The notes: generated from the sequence alone by a model not told the origin. DNA of 47,072 nucleotides from CAZJCK01 sp964544635 (GCA_964544635.1 CAZJCK010000022.1:1-47072), one strand, 5' to 3'. Positions 18,066-25,852 are shown, counted from the first letter of the stretch. Numbers and translations: made by a program.

Positions 18066-18094
18066 AAGATAGACTTGAGCGACACGGCTGTCAA
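18066..18094 (-). promoter_or_regulatory. Candidate sigma70 promoter for the glycan/envelope run
   Basis: On the minus strand TTGACA (18089-18094) and TATCTT (18066-18071) are 17 bases apart. The -35 is perfect and the -10 matches at 4 of 6 positions. Transcription would begin near 18059, only about 8 bases before the first ATG of the DegT gene. Its -35 region is almost identical to that of the pyr promoter at 21938. Confidence 0.55.
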
Positions 18095-18166
18095 GTATAT
18101 CCATCACCCGATCATATTGGTCGAGGGCTTGACGCACGATCCAGAATGTTGCTTTTTGTCGGGACG

Positions 18167-18835
18167 ATGATCCACACAGTATTCTTCGATGCCGGCGGGA
18201 CGGTGATCGATGCACCGGACGTCTTTCTCCATATCGCCTCACAGGTAGTCGATGAGGAGCGCGACGAACTGGCGAGGTTCTTAAAGGACCGCTTTCTCGA
18301 TCTGTACCTGGATGCAAGTCAGCCGTTTCGAACGGTGCAGGAATTGATGGCGGTCGTCCTCCGCCAGGCCGCCAATAATCTGGGTGTACCGGACGCCTCC
18401 GACCGGGCGCCGGCTATCTACCGACAGCTGTTCCTTAAGGAAGCGACGGCATACGCTGACAGTATGCCGGCGCTGACGGAGTTGGAGAAAATGGGGGTTC
18501 GGATGATCATAATCAGTGATGCCGACGCCTCGGTATTGTATGAAGAGCTCGACCAACTGGGACTGAGCCGGTTTTTTGACGGCTATGTGATTTCAAGCGA
18601 GGTGCAGGGATACAAACCGTCGGCCGCCATGGTCAACAAGGCCCGGGAATTCTGTCGGGAACCGATGAGCGAGATCATGCTGGTGGGTGACACCCTGATG
18701 GATGTCCACACGGCGCACAAGCTGGGCGTGCAATCCGTGCATATCGACCGTCGCAACCAGCCATTGGAGCGGGCCGATCATGTCATTACCTCGCTGCTCG
18801 AACTGCCCGACTTGATCAATCGCCTCAGAAAATAA
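18167..18835 (+). CDS. HAD-superfamily hydrolase
   Basis: From the ATG at 18167 the protein has 222 residues; an in-frame ATG at 18146 would add seven. The four HAD motifs can be traced: FFDAGGTVID with the nucleophile D8, IISDAD, the lysine in GYKPS, and GDTLMDV. The position two residues after the nucleophile is glycine, not the usual aspartate that acts as acid/base in HAD phosphatases. Catalysis may therefore be altered, although FDAGGT variants are common among annotated HAD proteins. A helical cap lies at residues 20-85. It is the only plus-strand gene in this part, and its TAA directly abuts the TAG of the convergent pyrC. The substrate is unknown. Confidence 0.82.
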   Translation: MIHTVFFDAGGTVIDAPDVFLHIASQVVDEERDELARFLKDRFLDLYLDASQPFRTVQELMAVVLRQAANNLGVPDASDRAPAIYRQLFLKEATAYADSMPALTELEKMGVRMIIISDADASVLYEELDQLGLSRFFDGYVISSEVQGYKPSAAMVNKAREFCREPMSEIMLVGDTLMDVHTAHKLGVQSVHIDRRNQPLERADHVITSLLELPDLINRLRK

Positions 18836-20146
18836 CTACCGTTCGTACACAACCCGTCCGCCGAGAATGGTTCGATAGGTCTGACCCGACAACTCCCACT
18901 CGATAAACGGTGTATTGCGTGACTGCGAGCGGAACTGGTCGGCCTTAACGGTCCACTTCTTTTCGGGGTCGATGATGGTGATGTCGGCGACGGAACCGTC
19001 GGACATCGAGCCGCCAGGGATGTCGAGGATACGTGCCGGATTGGCGGTCATCTTGCGGATGGCGTCGGCCCAGCTCAGGTAGCCCTTGTCGATGAGGAAC
19101 GACTTGACGAGACCAAGAGTGGTCTCAAGCCCGATCATGCCGGGCGGGGCTTTGTCGAATTCGCAGTCCTTGTCTTCGGCGGGGTGGGGAGCGTGATCGG
19201 AGGCGATGCAGTCGATGGTGCCGTCGATCAGGCCTTCGATGACCGCCTGGCGGTCGTCCTCGGAACGGAGCGGCGGATTGACGCGAAAATTAGTGTTGAA
19301 CTCCTTGCCGATCTCGACGTCGGTCAGCACGAAGTGGTGCGGGCAGGCTTCGGCGGTGACTCGAACACCCTCGGCCTTGGCCTTGCGGATGGCGTCGACA
19401 GCCCCGGCGGTGGACACGTGCTGGATATGCAGACGACTGTTGGTGAAGCGGCAGAGGGCGATATCGCGCAGCACGGCGATTTCCTCGGCGACCGACGGTG
19501 CGCCGGCGAGGCCGAGGCGGGTTGATTCGAACGATTCGTTCATGACGCCGCTGCCGACGAGGTAGTGATCCTCGGCGTGCTGCATCACCGGAATGTCGAA
19601 CATGCGCGCGTATTCGAGAGCGCGGCGCATGATCTCGGGGTTCTGGACATAGTGGCCGTCGTCGGTAATAGCGACAGCGCCCATCTTGACGAGGTCGCCG
19701 ATTTCCGAGAGTTCCTTACCCTCGATATTTTTGGTGATGGCGCCGACGACGTAGACACGGGCGGAGGCATCGAGGGCGCGGTCCTGGACGAATTTGACGG
19801 TTTCCTGGGAATCGATGCGCGGCATGGTGTTGGGCATGCAGCAGACGGACGTGAAGCCGCCGGCGGCAGCGGCGCGGCAGCCGGACTGGACGGTTTCGGC
19901 GTCTTCCCGGCCGGGCTCCCGGAGGTGAACGTGGATATCGATCAGGCCGGGAACGACCAGCATGTCGGTGGCGTCGATGACACTCTCCCGCGGCAGCTTG
20001 TCGATTTCTGTCTTTGACTCAGCGGAGACCGGTTCGATCTTCGCGATCAAGCCGTCCTGGATAAACACGTCGGCAACTTTGCCGAAGCCAAGGGCGGGAT
20101 CGATGACGCGCCCGTTGGTGATTACAAGGTCATACCTGGCTGCCAT
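18836..20146 (-). CDS. pyrC: Dihydroorotase
   Basis: This 436-residue zinc amidohydrolase closes carbamoyl-aspartate to dihydroorotate, the third step of pyrimidine synthesis. The metal-binding DIHVHLREPG (H72 and H74) and the later ASDHAPHP aspartate are present. Length and motifs fit the longer class I enzymes found in operons with pyrB, as in Bacillus. The ATG overlaps the pyrB stop by one base (TAATG), showing tight coupling. It is the last gene of the pyr operon; no hairpin terminator is seen after it, and the HAD gene faces it with zero spacing. Confidence 0.95.
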   Translation of the reverse strand: MAARYDLVITNGRVIDPALGFGKVADVFIQDGLIAKIEPVSAESKTEIDKLPRESVIDATDMLVVPGLIDIHVHLREPGREDAETVQSGCRAAAAGGFTSVCCMPNTMPRIDSQETVKFVQDRALDASARVYVVGAITKNIEGKELSEIGDLVKMGAVAITDDGHYVQNPEIMRRALEYARMFDIPVMQHAEDHYLVGSGVMNESFESTRLGLAGAPSVAEEIAVLRDIALCRFTNSRLHIQHVSTAGAVDAIRKAKAEGVRVTAEACPHHFVLTDVEIGKEFNTNFRVNPPLRSEDDRQAVIEGLIDGTIDCIASDHAPHPAEDKDCEFDKAPPGMIGLETTLGLVKSFLIDKGYLSWADAIRKMTANPARILDIPGGSMSDGSVADITIIDPEKKWTVKADQFRSQSRNTPFIEWELSGQTYRTILGGRVVYER

Positions 20147-21093
20147 TATTCGTCGCCCTTCTCGTCGTCATCTTTACGTCCCGACAACAGGTACAGCACC
20201 GCCATGCGGACGGCCTGACCGTTGGTTACCTGATCGAGTATGACCGAGTGTTCGCCATCGGCCACGTCGCTGCTCAGTTCCACTCCCCGGTTCATGGGAC
20301 CGGGATGCATGATAGTGTAGTTTTCGTTGAGTCGTTTGAGGCGTTCTTTAGTGATACCGAAGAGATTGGTGTATTCGCGCTGCGACGGAAACAGCCCGGC
20401 CTGCTGGCGCTCGAGCTGGATGCGCATGATATTGACAACATCTGCGCCTTCGAGGGCCTCATCGATGTTGGTGTACACATCGCAGCCGAAGCGCTCGACC
20501 TCGTACGGTTGCAGGGTTGATGGTCCGCACAGGGCGACCGAAGCGCCCATCGTCTTCAATCCCCAGATGTTGGAGCGAATGACACGCGAGTGCTTGATAT
20601 CGCCGATGAGAACAACGCGGAGGCCGTCGAGCTTGCCGTACTTCTTCCAGACGGTGTACATGTCGAGGAGGGCCTGGGTAGGATGCTCATGGCAGCCGTC
20701 ACCGCCGTTGATAATGTTGGCGTCGAGGCACTGGGTGAGAAAGTAGGGCGCGCCCGAGGAGCCGTGTCGGACCACTACCATATCGATCTTCATCGCTTCG
20801 ATATTCTGGACGGTATCGCGAAGCGACTCGCCTTTCTTAACGGACGAGGTTGAGGCGGTGAAGTTAATGATATCGGCGGAGAGACGTTTTTCGGCCAGCT
20901 CGAAGGAGATGCGGGTGCGGGTGGACGGTTCGTAAAAGAGGTTGACGATGGTAATACCGCGGAGGGTGGGGACCTTCTTGATCTTACGGTCGATCACTTC
21001 GCGGAAGGGATCGGCGGTGTTGAGGATCAGTTCGATATCCTCGCGGGTGGCGGTTTCGAGGCCGAGGAGATGCCGGGAGCTTAAGCGGCTCAT
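20146..21093 (-). CDS. pyrB: Aspartate carbamoyltransferase catalytic subunit
   Basis: The 315-residue product condenses carbamoyl phosphate with aspartate, the committed step of pyrimidine synthesis. The carbamoyl-phosphate motif STRTR (about 57-61), the HGSSGAPYF loop and the HPTQALLDMYT motif are all intact. No pyrI regulatory subunit gene is adjacent, and control is instead suggested by pyrR just upstream. It overlaps pyrR by four bases and pyrC by one. Confidence 0.97.
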   Translation of the reverse strand: MSRLSSRHLLGLETATREDIELILNTADPFREVIDRKIKKVPTLRGITIVNLFYEPSTRTRISFELAEKRLSADIINFTASTSSVKKGESLRDTVQNIEAMKIDMVVVRHGSSGAPYFLTQCLDANIINGGDGCHEHPTQALLDMYTVWKKYGKLDGLRVVLIGDIKHSRVIRSNIWGLKTMGASVALCGPSTLQPYEVERFGCDVYTNIDEALEGADVVNIMRIQLERQQAGLFPSQREYTNLFGITKERLKRLNENYTIMHPGPMNRGVELSSDVADGEHSVILDQVTNGQAVRMAVLYLLSGRKDDDEKGDE

Positions 21094-21752
21094 GATTTCT
21101 TCCCTCCCTTCTTCGCGGACGACTCTTTCTTCGCTGTCTTTTGCGCCGGTGTTTTTCTCGCTGTTTCTTTGGACGGTGCCTTGTGGATGGCGGCTTTCAC
21201 CGGGGCGCCATCCTGATCGCGCATGATGAAGACACGATCCTCACCGTCGACCTCGGCAACGTGCAACACCACCTGGTCCTTCTTGCGGGTGGGAACGTTG
21301 ACGCCGACATAGTCGGCCTTGATCGGCAGTTCGCGGTGGCCGCGGTCGACGAGGACGGCGAGCTGGATAGTGCGGGGGCGTCCAAAGTCGACCATGTGCG
21401 CAAGGGCGGCGCGGACCGTGCGGCCGGTGAAAAGAACGTCGTCGACGAGGACAACATTCTTGTCGGCAACGTCGAAGAGAATGTCGGTTTGCTGGACGAT
21501 CGGCTGGTCGAGCTTGGAGTGAACGTCGTCACGGTACAGCGCGATATCCATGAGACCGACGGGAACCTTGATCTGTTCGAGCTGACTGATGCGTTCGGCG
21601 ATGCGCCTGGCCAGATGAGCGCCGCGGGTGAGGATGCCGATGATCACGAGTGATTCGGCGTCGGGGTTACGCTCGAGAATTTCGTGGGTCATGCGCATGA
21701 CCGTGCGCTCGATTTTCTTGGCGTTGAGTATTTCGTCGTGCTTATCCGGCAA
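21090..21752 (-). CDS. pyrR: Bifunctional pyr operon regulator / uracil phosphoribosyltransferase PyrR with basic tail
   Basis: PyrR binds pyr leader RNA when UMP is abundant and in many species also has uracil phosphoribosyltransferase activity. The PRPP-binding signature VVLVDDVLFTGRTVRAAL (about 100-117) is intact, and the core ends near residue 182, the usual full length. Residues 184-220 form an extra tail rich in lysine, alanine, serine and threonine. The start is TTG at 21750-21752, supported by an AAGGAG ribosome site seven bases upstream. That start lies inside the end of a short leader ORF. Gene order pyrR-pyrB-pyrC and the upstream RNA motif agree with autogenous control of the operon. 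Confidence 0.93.
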   Translation of the reverse strand: MPDKHDEILNAKKIERTVMRMTHEILERNPDAESLVIIGILTRGAHLARRIAERISQLEQIKVPVGLMDIALYRDDVHSKLDQPIVQQTDILFDVADKNVVLVDDVLFTGRTVRAALAHMVDFGRPRTIQLAVLVDRGHRELPIKADYVGVNVPTRKKDQVVLHVAEVDGEDRVFIMRDQDGAPVKAAIHKAPSKETARKTPAQKTAKKESSAKKGGKKS

Positions 21753-21852
21753 CGGTGCGCTCCTTGCTATGAATGTCCAGACATACGGCCGCGACTGCCG
21801 GAAAAGGGAGTGATGATTCGGCGTGTGAGATTCGGGAAGGATCTGGTGTCAC
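21742..21852 (-). CDS. Putative 36-residue pyr leader peptide
   Basis: On the minus strand a GTG at 21850-21852 follows an AAAGGAG ribosome site (21863-21869) by ten bases. It opens a frame of 36 codons ending in TAA at 21742-21744, eleven bases inside pyrR. No other start with a ribosome site is present in the leader. The peptide resembles nothing known. Its importance would be the act of translation, which would carry ribosomes to the pyrR start. A coupled leader ORF with a PyrR site over its ribosome site is known from the Thermus pyr operon; the equivalence here is inferred. Confidence 0.5.
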   Translation of the reverse strand: MTPDPSRISHAESSLPFPAVAAVCLDIHSKERTVAG

Positions 21853-21862
21853 GTACCGGCGA

Positions 21863-21886
21863 CTCCTTTGGCGGCCTCGCGGGACT
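21863..21886 (-). promoter_or_regulatory. PyrR-binding-like RNA element overlapping a Shine-Dalgarno
   Basis: Read on the minus strand from 21886, the RNA AGUCCCGCGAGGCCGCCAAA matches the PyrR binding-loop consensus, as I recall it, at 13 of 16 constrained positions, including the core UCCNGNGAGG. Outer GGC and GCC arms can pair around it. The element runs into AAAGGAG, the ribosome site of the leader ORF. PyrR binding would be expected to hide that site. No U-tract terminator is seen in the leader, so translational control is more likely than attenuation. Family knowledge supplies the role; the fit is from sequence alone. Confidence 0.6.
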
Positions 21887-21915
21887 GCCTTAAAAGAAGG
21901 TTCAAAGTTGGCCAG

Positions 21916-21943
21916 AGTATACGGAATGTGACGAGGCTGTCAA
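21916..21943 (-). promoter_or_regulatory. Sigma70 promoter of the pyr operon
   Basis: On the minus strand TTGACA (21938-21943) is followed after 16 bases by TATACT (21916-21921). This is close to the ideal consensus (6/6 and 5/6). Transcription would begin near 21909, just ahead of the PyrR-like element. The promoter starts 26 bases after the stop of the ABC gene, so pyrR-pyrB-pyrC has its own transcription start. Confidence 0.75.
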
Positions 21944-21969
21944 GTGGCGGAACTGAATTGGTGCAAAAA

Positions 21970-23439
21970 TCAGTAGAGTGTGGTCACAAAGTTTTCCACA
22001 TCCGAGGCGGCAAGGAAGCTATCGGTTGCACGATGGCGCGGCGGCCGGCCGGATTCGAGGATAATGACCTTTTCGGCGACGCGTCGCAGGAGGGCGCCGT
22101 TGTGGGTGATTATGACCACAATGCTGCCGCGGTCCTTGAGGAGACGGACGAGGCGGAGAAAGCGGCTGATGCCGTCAGCGTCGAGGGCGCAGGTCGGTTC
22201 GTCAAAGATAATCAGGTCGGGTGACAGGGCGAGAGCGACGGCGAAGGCGAGGCGGCGCTTCTCCCCGCCTGACAAGCTGAAGGGGTCACGGTTGAAGAAG
22301 ATTTCCGGCTGCAGGCCGACCTGGTCGAGCAGACGTTCAACCTGGTAGTGGGTGATGCTGCGGCCGAGGTTGCGCGGGCCAAACTCGATCTCTTCAGTGC
22401 AACTGTTGAGAAAGAACTGGCGTTCGGGCTGCTGGAAAACAGCTACCGTGCGGCCGCGCAGGGTGGCTGAGGGCGCCAGGTTGCCGGAAATGTCGCGGAA
22501 GGTGAGGCGGCCGGCGGTCGGCTTGTGCAGGCGGGCCAGCAGCAGCGCGAGGGTGCTCTTACCGGAGCCGGACGGTCCGACAACAGCGGTGACACTGCCG
22601 GAGCGGAGATCGAGGTCGAGGCTCTCGAGAATCGGCTGTTGCGGGTCGTAACCGAAAGCGACGGCGTCACCGTCGACCTGCTCAATCACCCGCTTGTGGG
22701 TGCGCCGGCTATCCTCGGGATGGTCAGCTGCGCGCCCCGCCTCGGGGCCGCCGATGATGCGCAGACGGCGGCAGAGATCGGTGTCGGAGAAAAGGGTCTT
22801 CGGTGCGCTGTCGGCGGCGAGCTTGCCGTCGTCAAGGACAAGCAGGCGGTCGTAGTGCTCGGCAATTTGTTGTTCCTGGGTGATGTGGATAATGATGGTG
22901 TCGGGGCGACGCCGTGTCAGGTCGTCGAGGATCTCCAACAGAGCGCGGCGGCCGGCAACATCCTGGAAGGTCTCCGGTTCGTCGAGGATGAGTACGGCCG
23001 GCTCGAGGACCATGACACCGGCGATAGCCACGCGCTGCTTCTCCCCTCCCGAAAGTTCGGCGGTGAGACGTTTGCGCAGGGGGGCGATATTGAAGGCATC
23101 GAGGACGGCAGTGATGTGCTTCGACATCTCGGCCTGGCTGACACCGAGATTTTCCAGGGCGAAAGCGATTTCCTTTTCGACGGTGAGGGCGATGATCTGG
23201 TTGTCGGGTGACTGGAAGACCATACCGACCGGAACCGGGGCGGTGGTGTCGGGGAGGTCGATCCGGCCGGACTGGGGTGTGAGGAGGCCGGCAATAAGAC
23301 GAGCCAGGGTGGTCTTGCCGGAGCCGTTGGCGCCCATGACGGCGAGTCGATCGCCGGGCCGGACATTCAGCGACAGGCGGGTGATGCCTGAAAGGCTGGC
23401 GCCGGAGTACTGGTATGTAACGTTATCAAGTCGCAGCAT
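21970..23439 (-). CDS. ABC transporter ATP-binding protein with two fused ATPase domains (energy-coupling factor / cobalt type)
   Basis: The 489-residue protein contains two complete ABC ATPase units. The first has Walker A GANGSGKTTLA near residue 36, signature LSGGEKQRVA and Walker B LILDEPET. The second has Walker A GPSGSGKSTLA, signature LSGGEKRRLAFA and Walker B LIIFDEPTCALD. This resembles the paired EcfA1/EcfA2 ATPases of ECF vitamin or metal-ion importers fused into one chain. No EcfT or substrate-binding EcfS gene lies within the window, so the partners are elsewhere. A hairpin terminator sits just four bases in front of the ATG at 23437-23439, and there is no obvious ribosome site. 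Confidence 0.85.
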   Translation of the reverse strand: MLRLDNVTYQYSGASLSGITRLSLNVRPGDRLAVMGANGSGKTTLARLIAGLLTPQSGRIDLPDTTAPVPVGMVFQSPDNQIIALTVEKEIAFALENLGVSQAEMSKHITAVLDAFNIAPLRKRLTAELSGGEKQRVAIAGVMVLEPAVLILDEPETFQDVAGRRALLEILDDLTRRRPDTIIIHITQEQQIAEHYDRLLVLDDGKLAADSAPKTLFSDTDLCRRLRIIGGPEAGRAADHPEDSRRTHKRVIEQVDGDAVAFGYDPQQPILESLDLDLRSGSVTAVVGPSGSGKSTLALLLARLHKPTAGRLTFRDISGNLAPSATLRGRTVAVFQQPERQFFLNSCTEEIEFGPRNLGRSITHYQVERLLDQVGLQPEIFFNRDPFSLSGGEKRRLAFAVALALSPDLIIFDEPTCALDADGISRFLRLVRLLKDRGSIVVIITHNGALLRRVAEKVIILESGRPPRHRATDSFLAASDVENFVTTLY

Positions 23440-23442
23440 AAG

Positions 23443-23472
23443 AAAAAGCCGATGTCAGGGTACGACATCGGC
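23443..23472 (-). terminator. Rho-independent terminator between gcvPB and the ABC gene
   Basis: Read on the minus strand, GCCGATGTC (23464-23472) pairs perfectly with GACATCGGC (23448-23456) and is followed by TTTTT (23443-23447). The nine-base stem with a seven-base loop and U tract is a good intrinsic terminator for gcvPB. Its unusual feature is that it ends only a few bases before the next start codon. Confidence 0.8.
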
Positions 23473-23497
23473 CTTATTGTTGAAACTGTTTTTCCGG

Positions 23498-24952
23498 CTA
23501 ATCGAGATACGCAACATCCTGATTGCGGGCGGCGCCGACCTCGTCGAGTCGTCGCACCGGTGTGTCGTGCGGCGCCGAGGTAACGACATCAGGGCTCTCG
23601 TCGACTTCGCGGTTGATCTGCTTCATGATCTCGGCAAAGCGGTCGAGGGTTTCGCGGCTCTCGGTTTCGGTCGGCTCGATCATCATGGCTTCCGGCACGA
23701 TAAGTGGGAAGTAATTGGTGGGCGAGTGGACGCCGAAATCGAGGAGGCGCTTGGAGATGTCGGCGGTACGGACACCTTTCTTCTTCTGGCGGCTGCCGGA
23801 GACGACAAACTCGTGCATGCAGTGGATGTCGTAAGGGACTTCGTAGTCGTCCTTGAGCAACTCCTTGAGATAGTTGGCGTTGATGACGGCATTCTGCGAG
23901 ACTTCGAGTAAACCGTCGCCGCCGAGCGACTTGATGTAGGCATAGGCACGGACCATGTTGCCGAAGTTGCCGTAGTAGGAGTGCAGGCGGCCGATCGAGT
24001 CGGGGCGGTCGTAGTTGAAGTACAGCTCCCCGGAACCAGCTTTTTCCAGCACCGGTTTAGGCAGGAAGCGGTCGAGGGCTTCGGTTACGCCGACAGCGCC
24101 GGCGCCCGGGCCGCCACCGCCGTGGGGGGTGCTGAATGTCTTGTGCAGGTTGAAGTGCATGATATCAAAACCGACATCGGCCGGGCGGAAGATGCCCATG
24201 TTGGCGTTGAAATTGGCGCCATCCATGTACACCAGACCGCCGCCCTCGTGCACTATCTTCGCAATCTCCTCGATGTGCTTTTCGAAAATACCGAGCGTGT
24301 TGGGATTGGTCATCATGATACCGGCGACGGTATCATCCATCACCTCGGCGACCGCTTCCGGTGAGATCATACCGTCTTCGTTGGACTTGATCTCGATGGT
24401 GCTCCAGCCAATCGACGCGACCGAGGCGGGATTGGTGCCGTGGGCGGAGTCGGGTATGATGATGCGGGTGCGATTTTCCTGGTTCATGGCGTGGCAGGCG
24501 CGCATGATCAAGAGACCGGCGAACTCACCGTGGGCGCCCGCGACCGGCTGCAGCGACATGGCGGAGAAACCTGAGACCTCGCAGAGGTAGGTCTTGAGGT
24601 TCCACATCAATTCGAGGATACCGGGCGCGGAGGAGCAGGGGGCGAGCGGGTGATGGTCGCGAAAATCGTCGAAGGAGGCCGCGACATCGTTGCGCTTCGG
24701 GTTGTACTTCATGGTACAGGAGCCGAGCGGATAGAAGCCCTTGTCGATGTGATGGTTCTTGACCGACAGCTCGACAAAGTGGCGCATCGCTTCGCCCTCG
24801 GTTACCTCGGGCAGCGGGGCGTCGACAGCGCGACGGTGATCAGCGGGAATAGCCGACAGGATATCGTCGGCGCTGTGCTGCCGTGCAGGCAGCGTAGCAC
24901 CGCGACGTCCGGCGACCGATTTTTCGTATATCAGCGGGGTTGGTTCCATCAT
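23498..24952 (-). CDS. gcvPB: Glycine dehydrogenase (decarboxylating) subunit 2
   Basis: This 484-residue PLP enzyme is the beta half of the split P-protein of the glycine cleavage system, which decarboxylates glycine and passes the methylamine to lipoyl-GcvH. The PLP lysine is about K271 in FNLHKTFSTPHGGGGPG, and the HGTNPAS motif near 171-177 is present. The partner subunit GcvPA is about 2.5 kb upstream on the same strand instead of adjacent. The gene follows the lipoprotein thioredoxin gene by 36 bases and ends in a strong terminator. Confidence 0.95.
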   Translation of the reverse strand: MMEPTPLIYEKSVAGRRGATLPARQHSADDILSAIPADHRRAVDAPLPEVTEGEAMRHFVELSVKNHHIDKGFYPLGSCTMKYNPKRNDVAASFDDFRDHHPLAPCSSAPGILELMWNLKTYLCEVSGFSAMSLQPVAGAHGEFAGLLIMRACHAMNQENRTRIIIPDSAHGTNPASVASIGWSTIEIKSNEDGMISPEAVAEVMDDTVAGIMMTNPNTLGIFEKHIEEIAKIVHEGGGLVYMDGANFNANMGIFRPADVGFDIMHFNLHKTFSTPHGGGGPGAGAVGVTEALDRFLPKPVLEKAGSGELYFNYDRPDSIGRLHSYYGNFGNMVRAYAYIKSLGGDGLLEVSQNAVINANYLKELLKDDYEVPYDIHCMHEFVVSGSRQKKKGVRTADISKRLLDFGVHSPTNYFPLIVPEAMMIEPTETESRETLDRFAEIMKQINREVDESPDVVTSAPHDTPVRRLDEVGAARNQDVAYLD

Positions 24953-24988
24953 TGATCAATCCATGTATCTCGTTCGTGCGTTGACCGC

Positions 24989-25852
24989 TCAATTCTGTGG
25001 TTGAGCGGACTGGAGCATCTGTATTCTCATTCTCACCTGCGGCCCACCTTCCGATTCCGGGAAGGTGGCCAGAAAGTCTTTATAGGCGCCTACGGCCGCC
25101 GTGGTGTCGCCCATCCGTTCATACATGATGCCGCGGGCGAAGCCGGCCTGTTCCGCCCCTATCGAGTTGGGATAGTCGGCGATGACGGCGCTGAGAACGT
25201 TCATTGCCTCGTTGTAGTTCTGGGCGCGGAAGTTGGCGTCGGCCTGGCGCAGCATGATCATGGAAGCGAGTGAGTCGGACGGACTCATAGTCAGGGCGCG
25301 GTCGAGCACCTCGATAGCGTCAGTCATCTGGCCGCGCTGCAGATACTTGTCGGCCAGTTCGACCGACACGGTCGGATCGGTTGCGTTCAGAGCGCGCTGT
25401 TGCAGTTCGGCGAAGGTGCCTTCCCCGGAAACCCAGGCCGTCAGCGTCGGAAGGAACTTCTCCGGAGGATAATAGCCGATGAAGCGATCAATCTCGTTGC
25501 CGTCGGGTTCGACCAGCACCATCGTCGGGTAGCCGGTGACGTTGTACGACCGGGCAAGGCTGGAGTCGACCTCGGCGTTGACTTTGGCGACGAGGATGTT
25601 GCCCTTGATGTAGTCAACGACGGCGGAGTCCTCGAATGTCGTCGTATCCATCATCTTGCAGTAGCGGCACCAGTCGGTATAGAAGTCGATCAGGATCGGG
25701 GCACCGTCGGATGCCTCCTGCGCGGCGGCGAAGGTATCGTACTCGTACGATGCTTCACTGCTGCCGCAACCGTTCAGCCAGAAGCCAAACACAGCGATGA
25801 GCAGCAGTCCGAGTGCTGTATTTTTGAAACGTGTAAACATAGTTGTCGTCAT
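24989..25852 (-). CDS. Thioredoxin-fold lipoprotein with TPR-like C-terminus
   Basis: The 287-residue product starts with a signal peptide ending in a lipobox (LNGC, cysteine 29), so it is predicted to be a membrane-anchored lipoprotein. A thioredoxin-like domain follows, with the redox motif WCRYC (C62 and C65), a DFYTDW strand and the cis-proline segment GYPTMVLV. Residues from about 160 to 285 form helical repeats of TPR type. It is a close relative of the next gene upstream, so the pair arose by tandem duplication. The likely role is periplasmic thiol-disulfide exchange guided by the repeat domain; the partner is unknown. The ATG follows the sister gene by three bases. Confidence 0.82.
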   Translation of the reverse strand: MTTTMFTRFKNTALGLLLIAVFGFWLNGCGSSEASYEYDTFAAAQEASDGAPILIDFYTDWCRYCKMMDTTTFEDSAVVDYIKGNILVAKVNAEVDSSLARSYNVTGYPTMVLVEPDGNEIDRFIGYYPPEKFLPTLTAWVSGEGTFAELQQRALNATDPTVSVELADKYLQRGQMTDAIEVLDRALTMSPSDSLASMIMLRQADANFRAQNYNEAMNVLSAVIADYPNSIGAEQAGFARGIMYERMGDTTAAVGAYKDFLATFPESEGGPQVRMRIQMLQSAQPQN

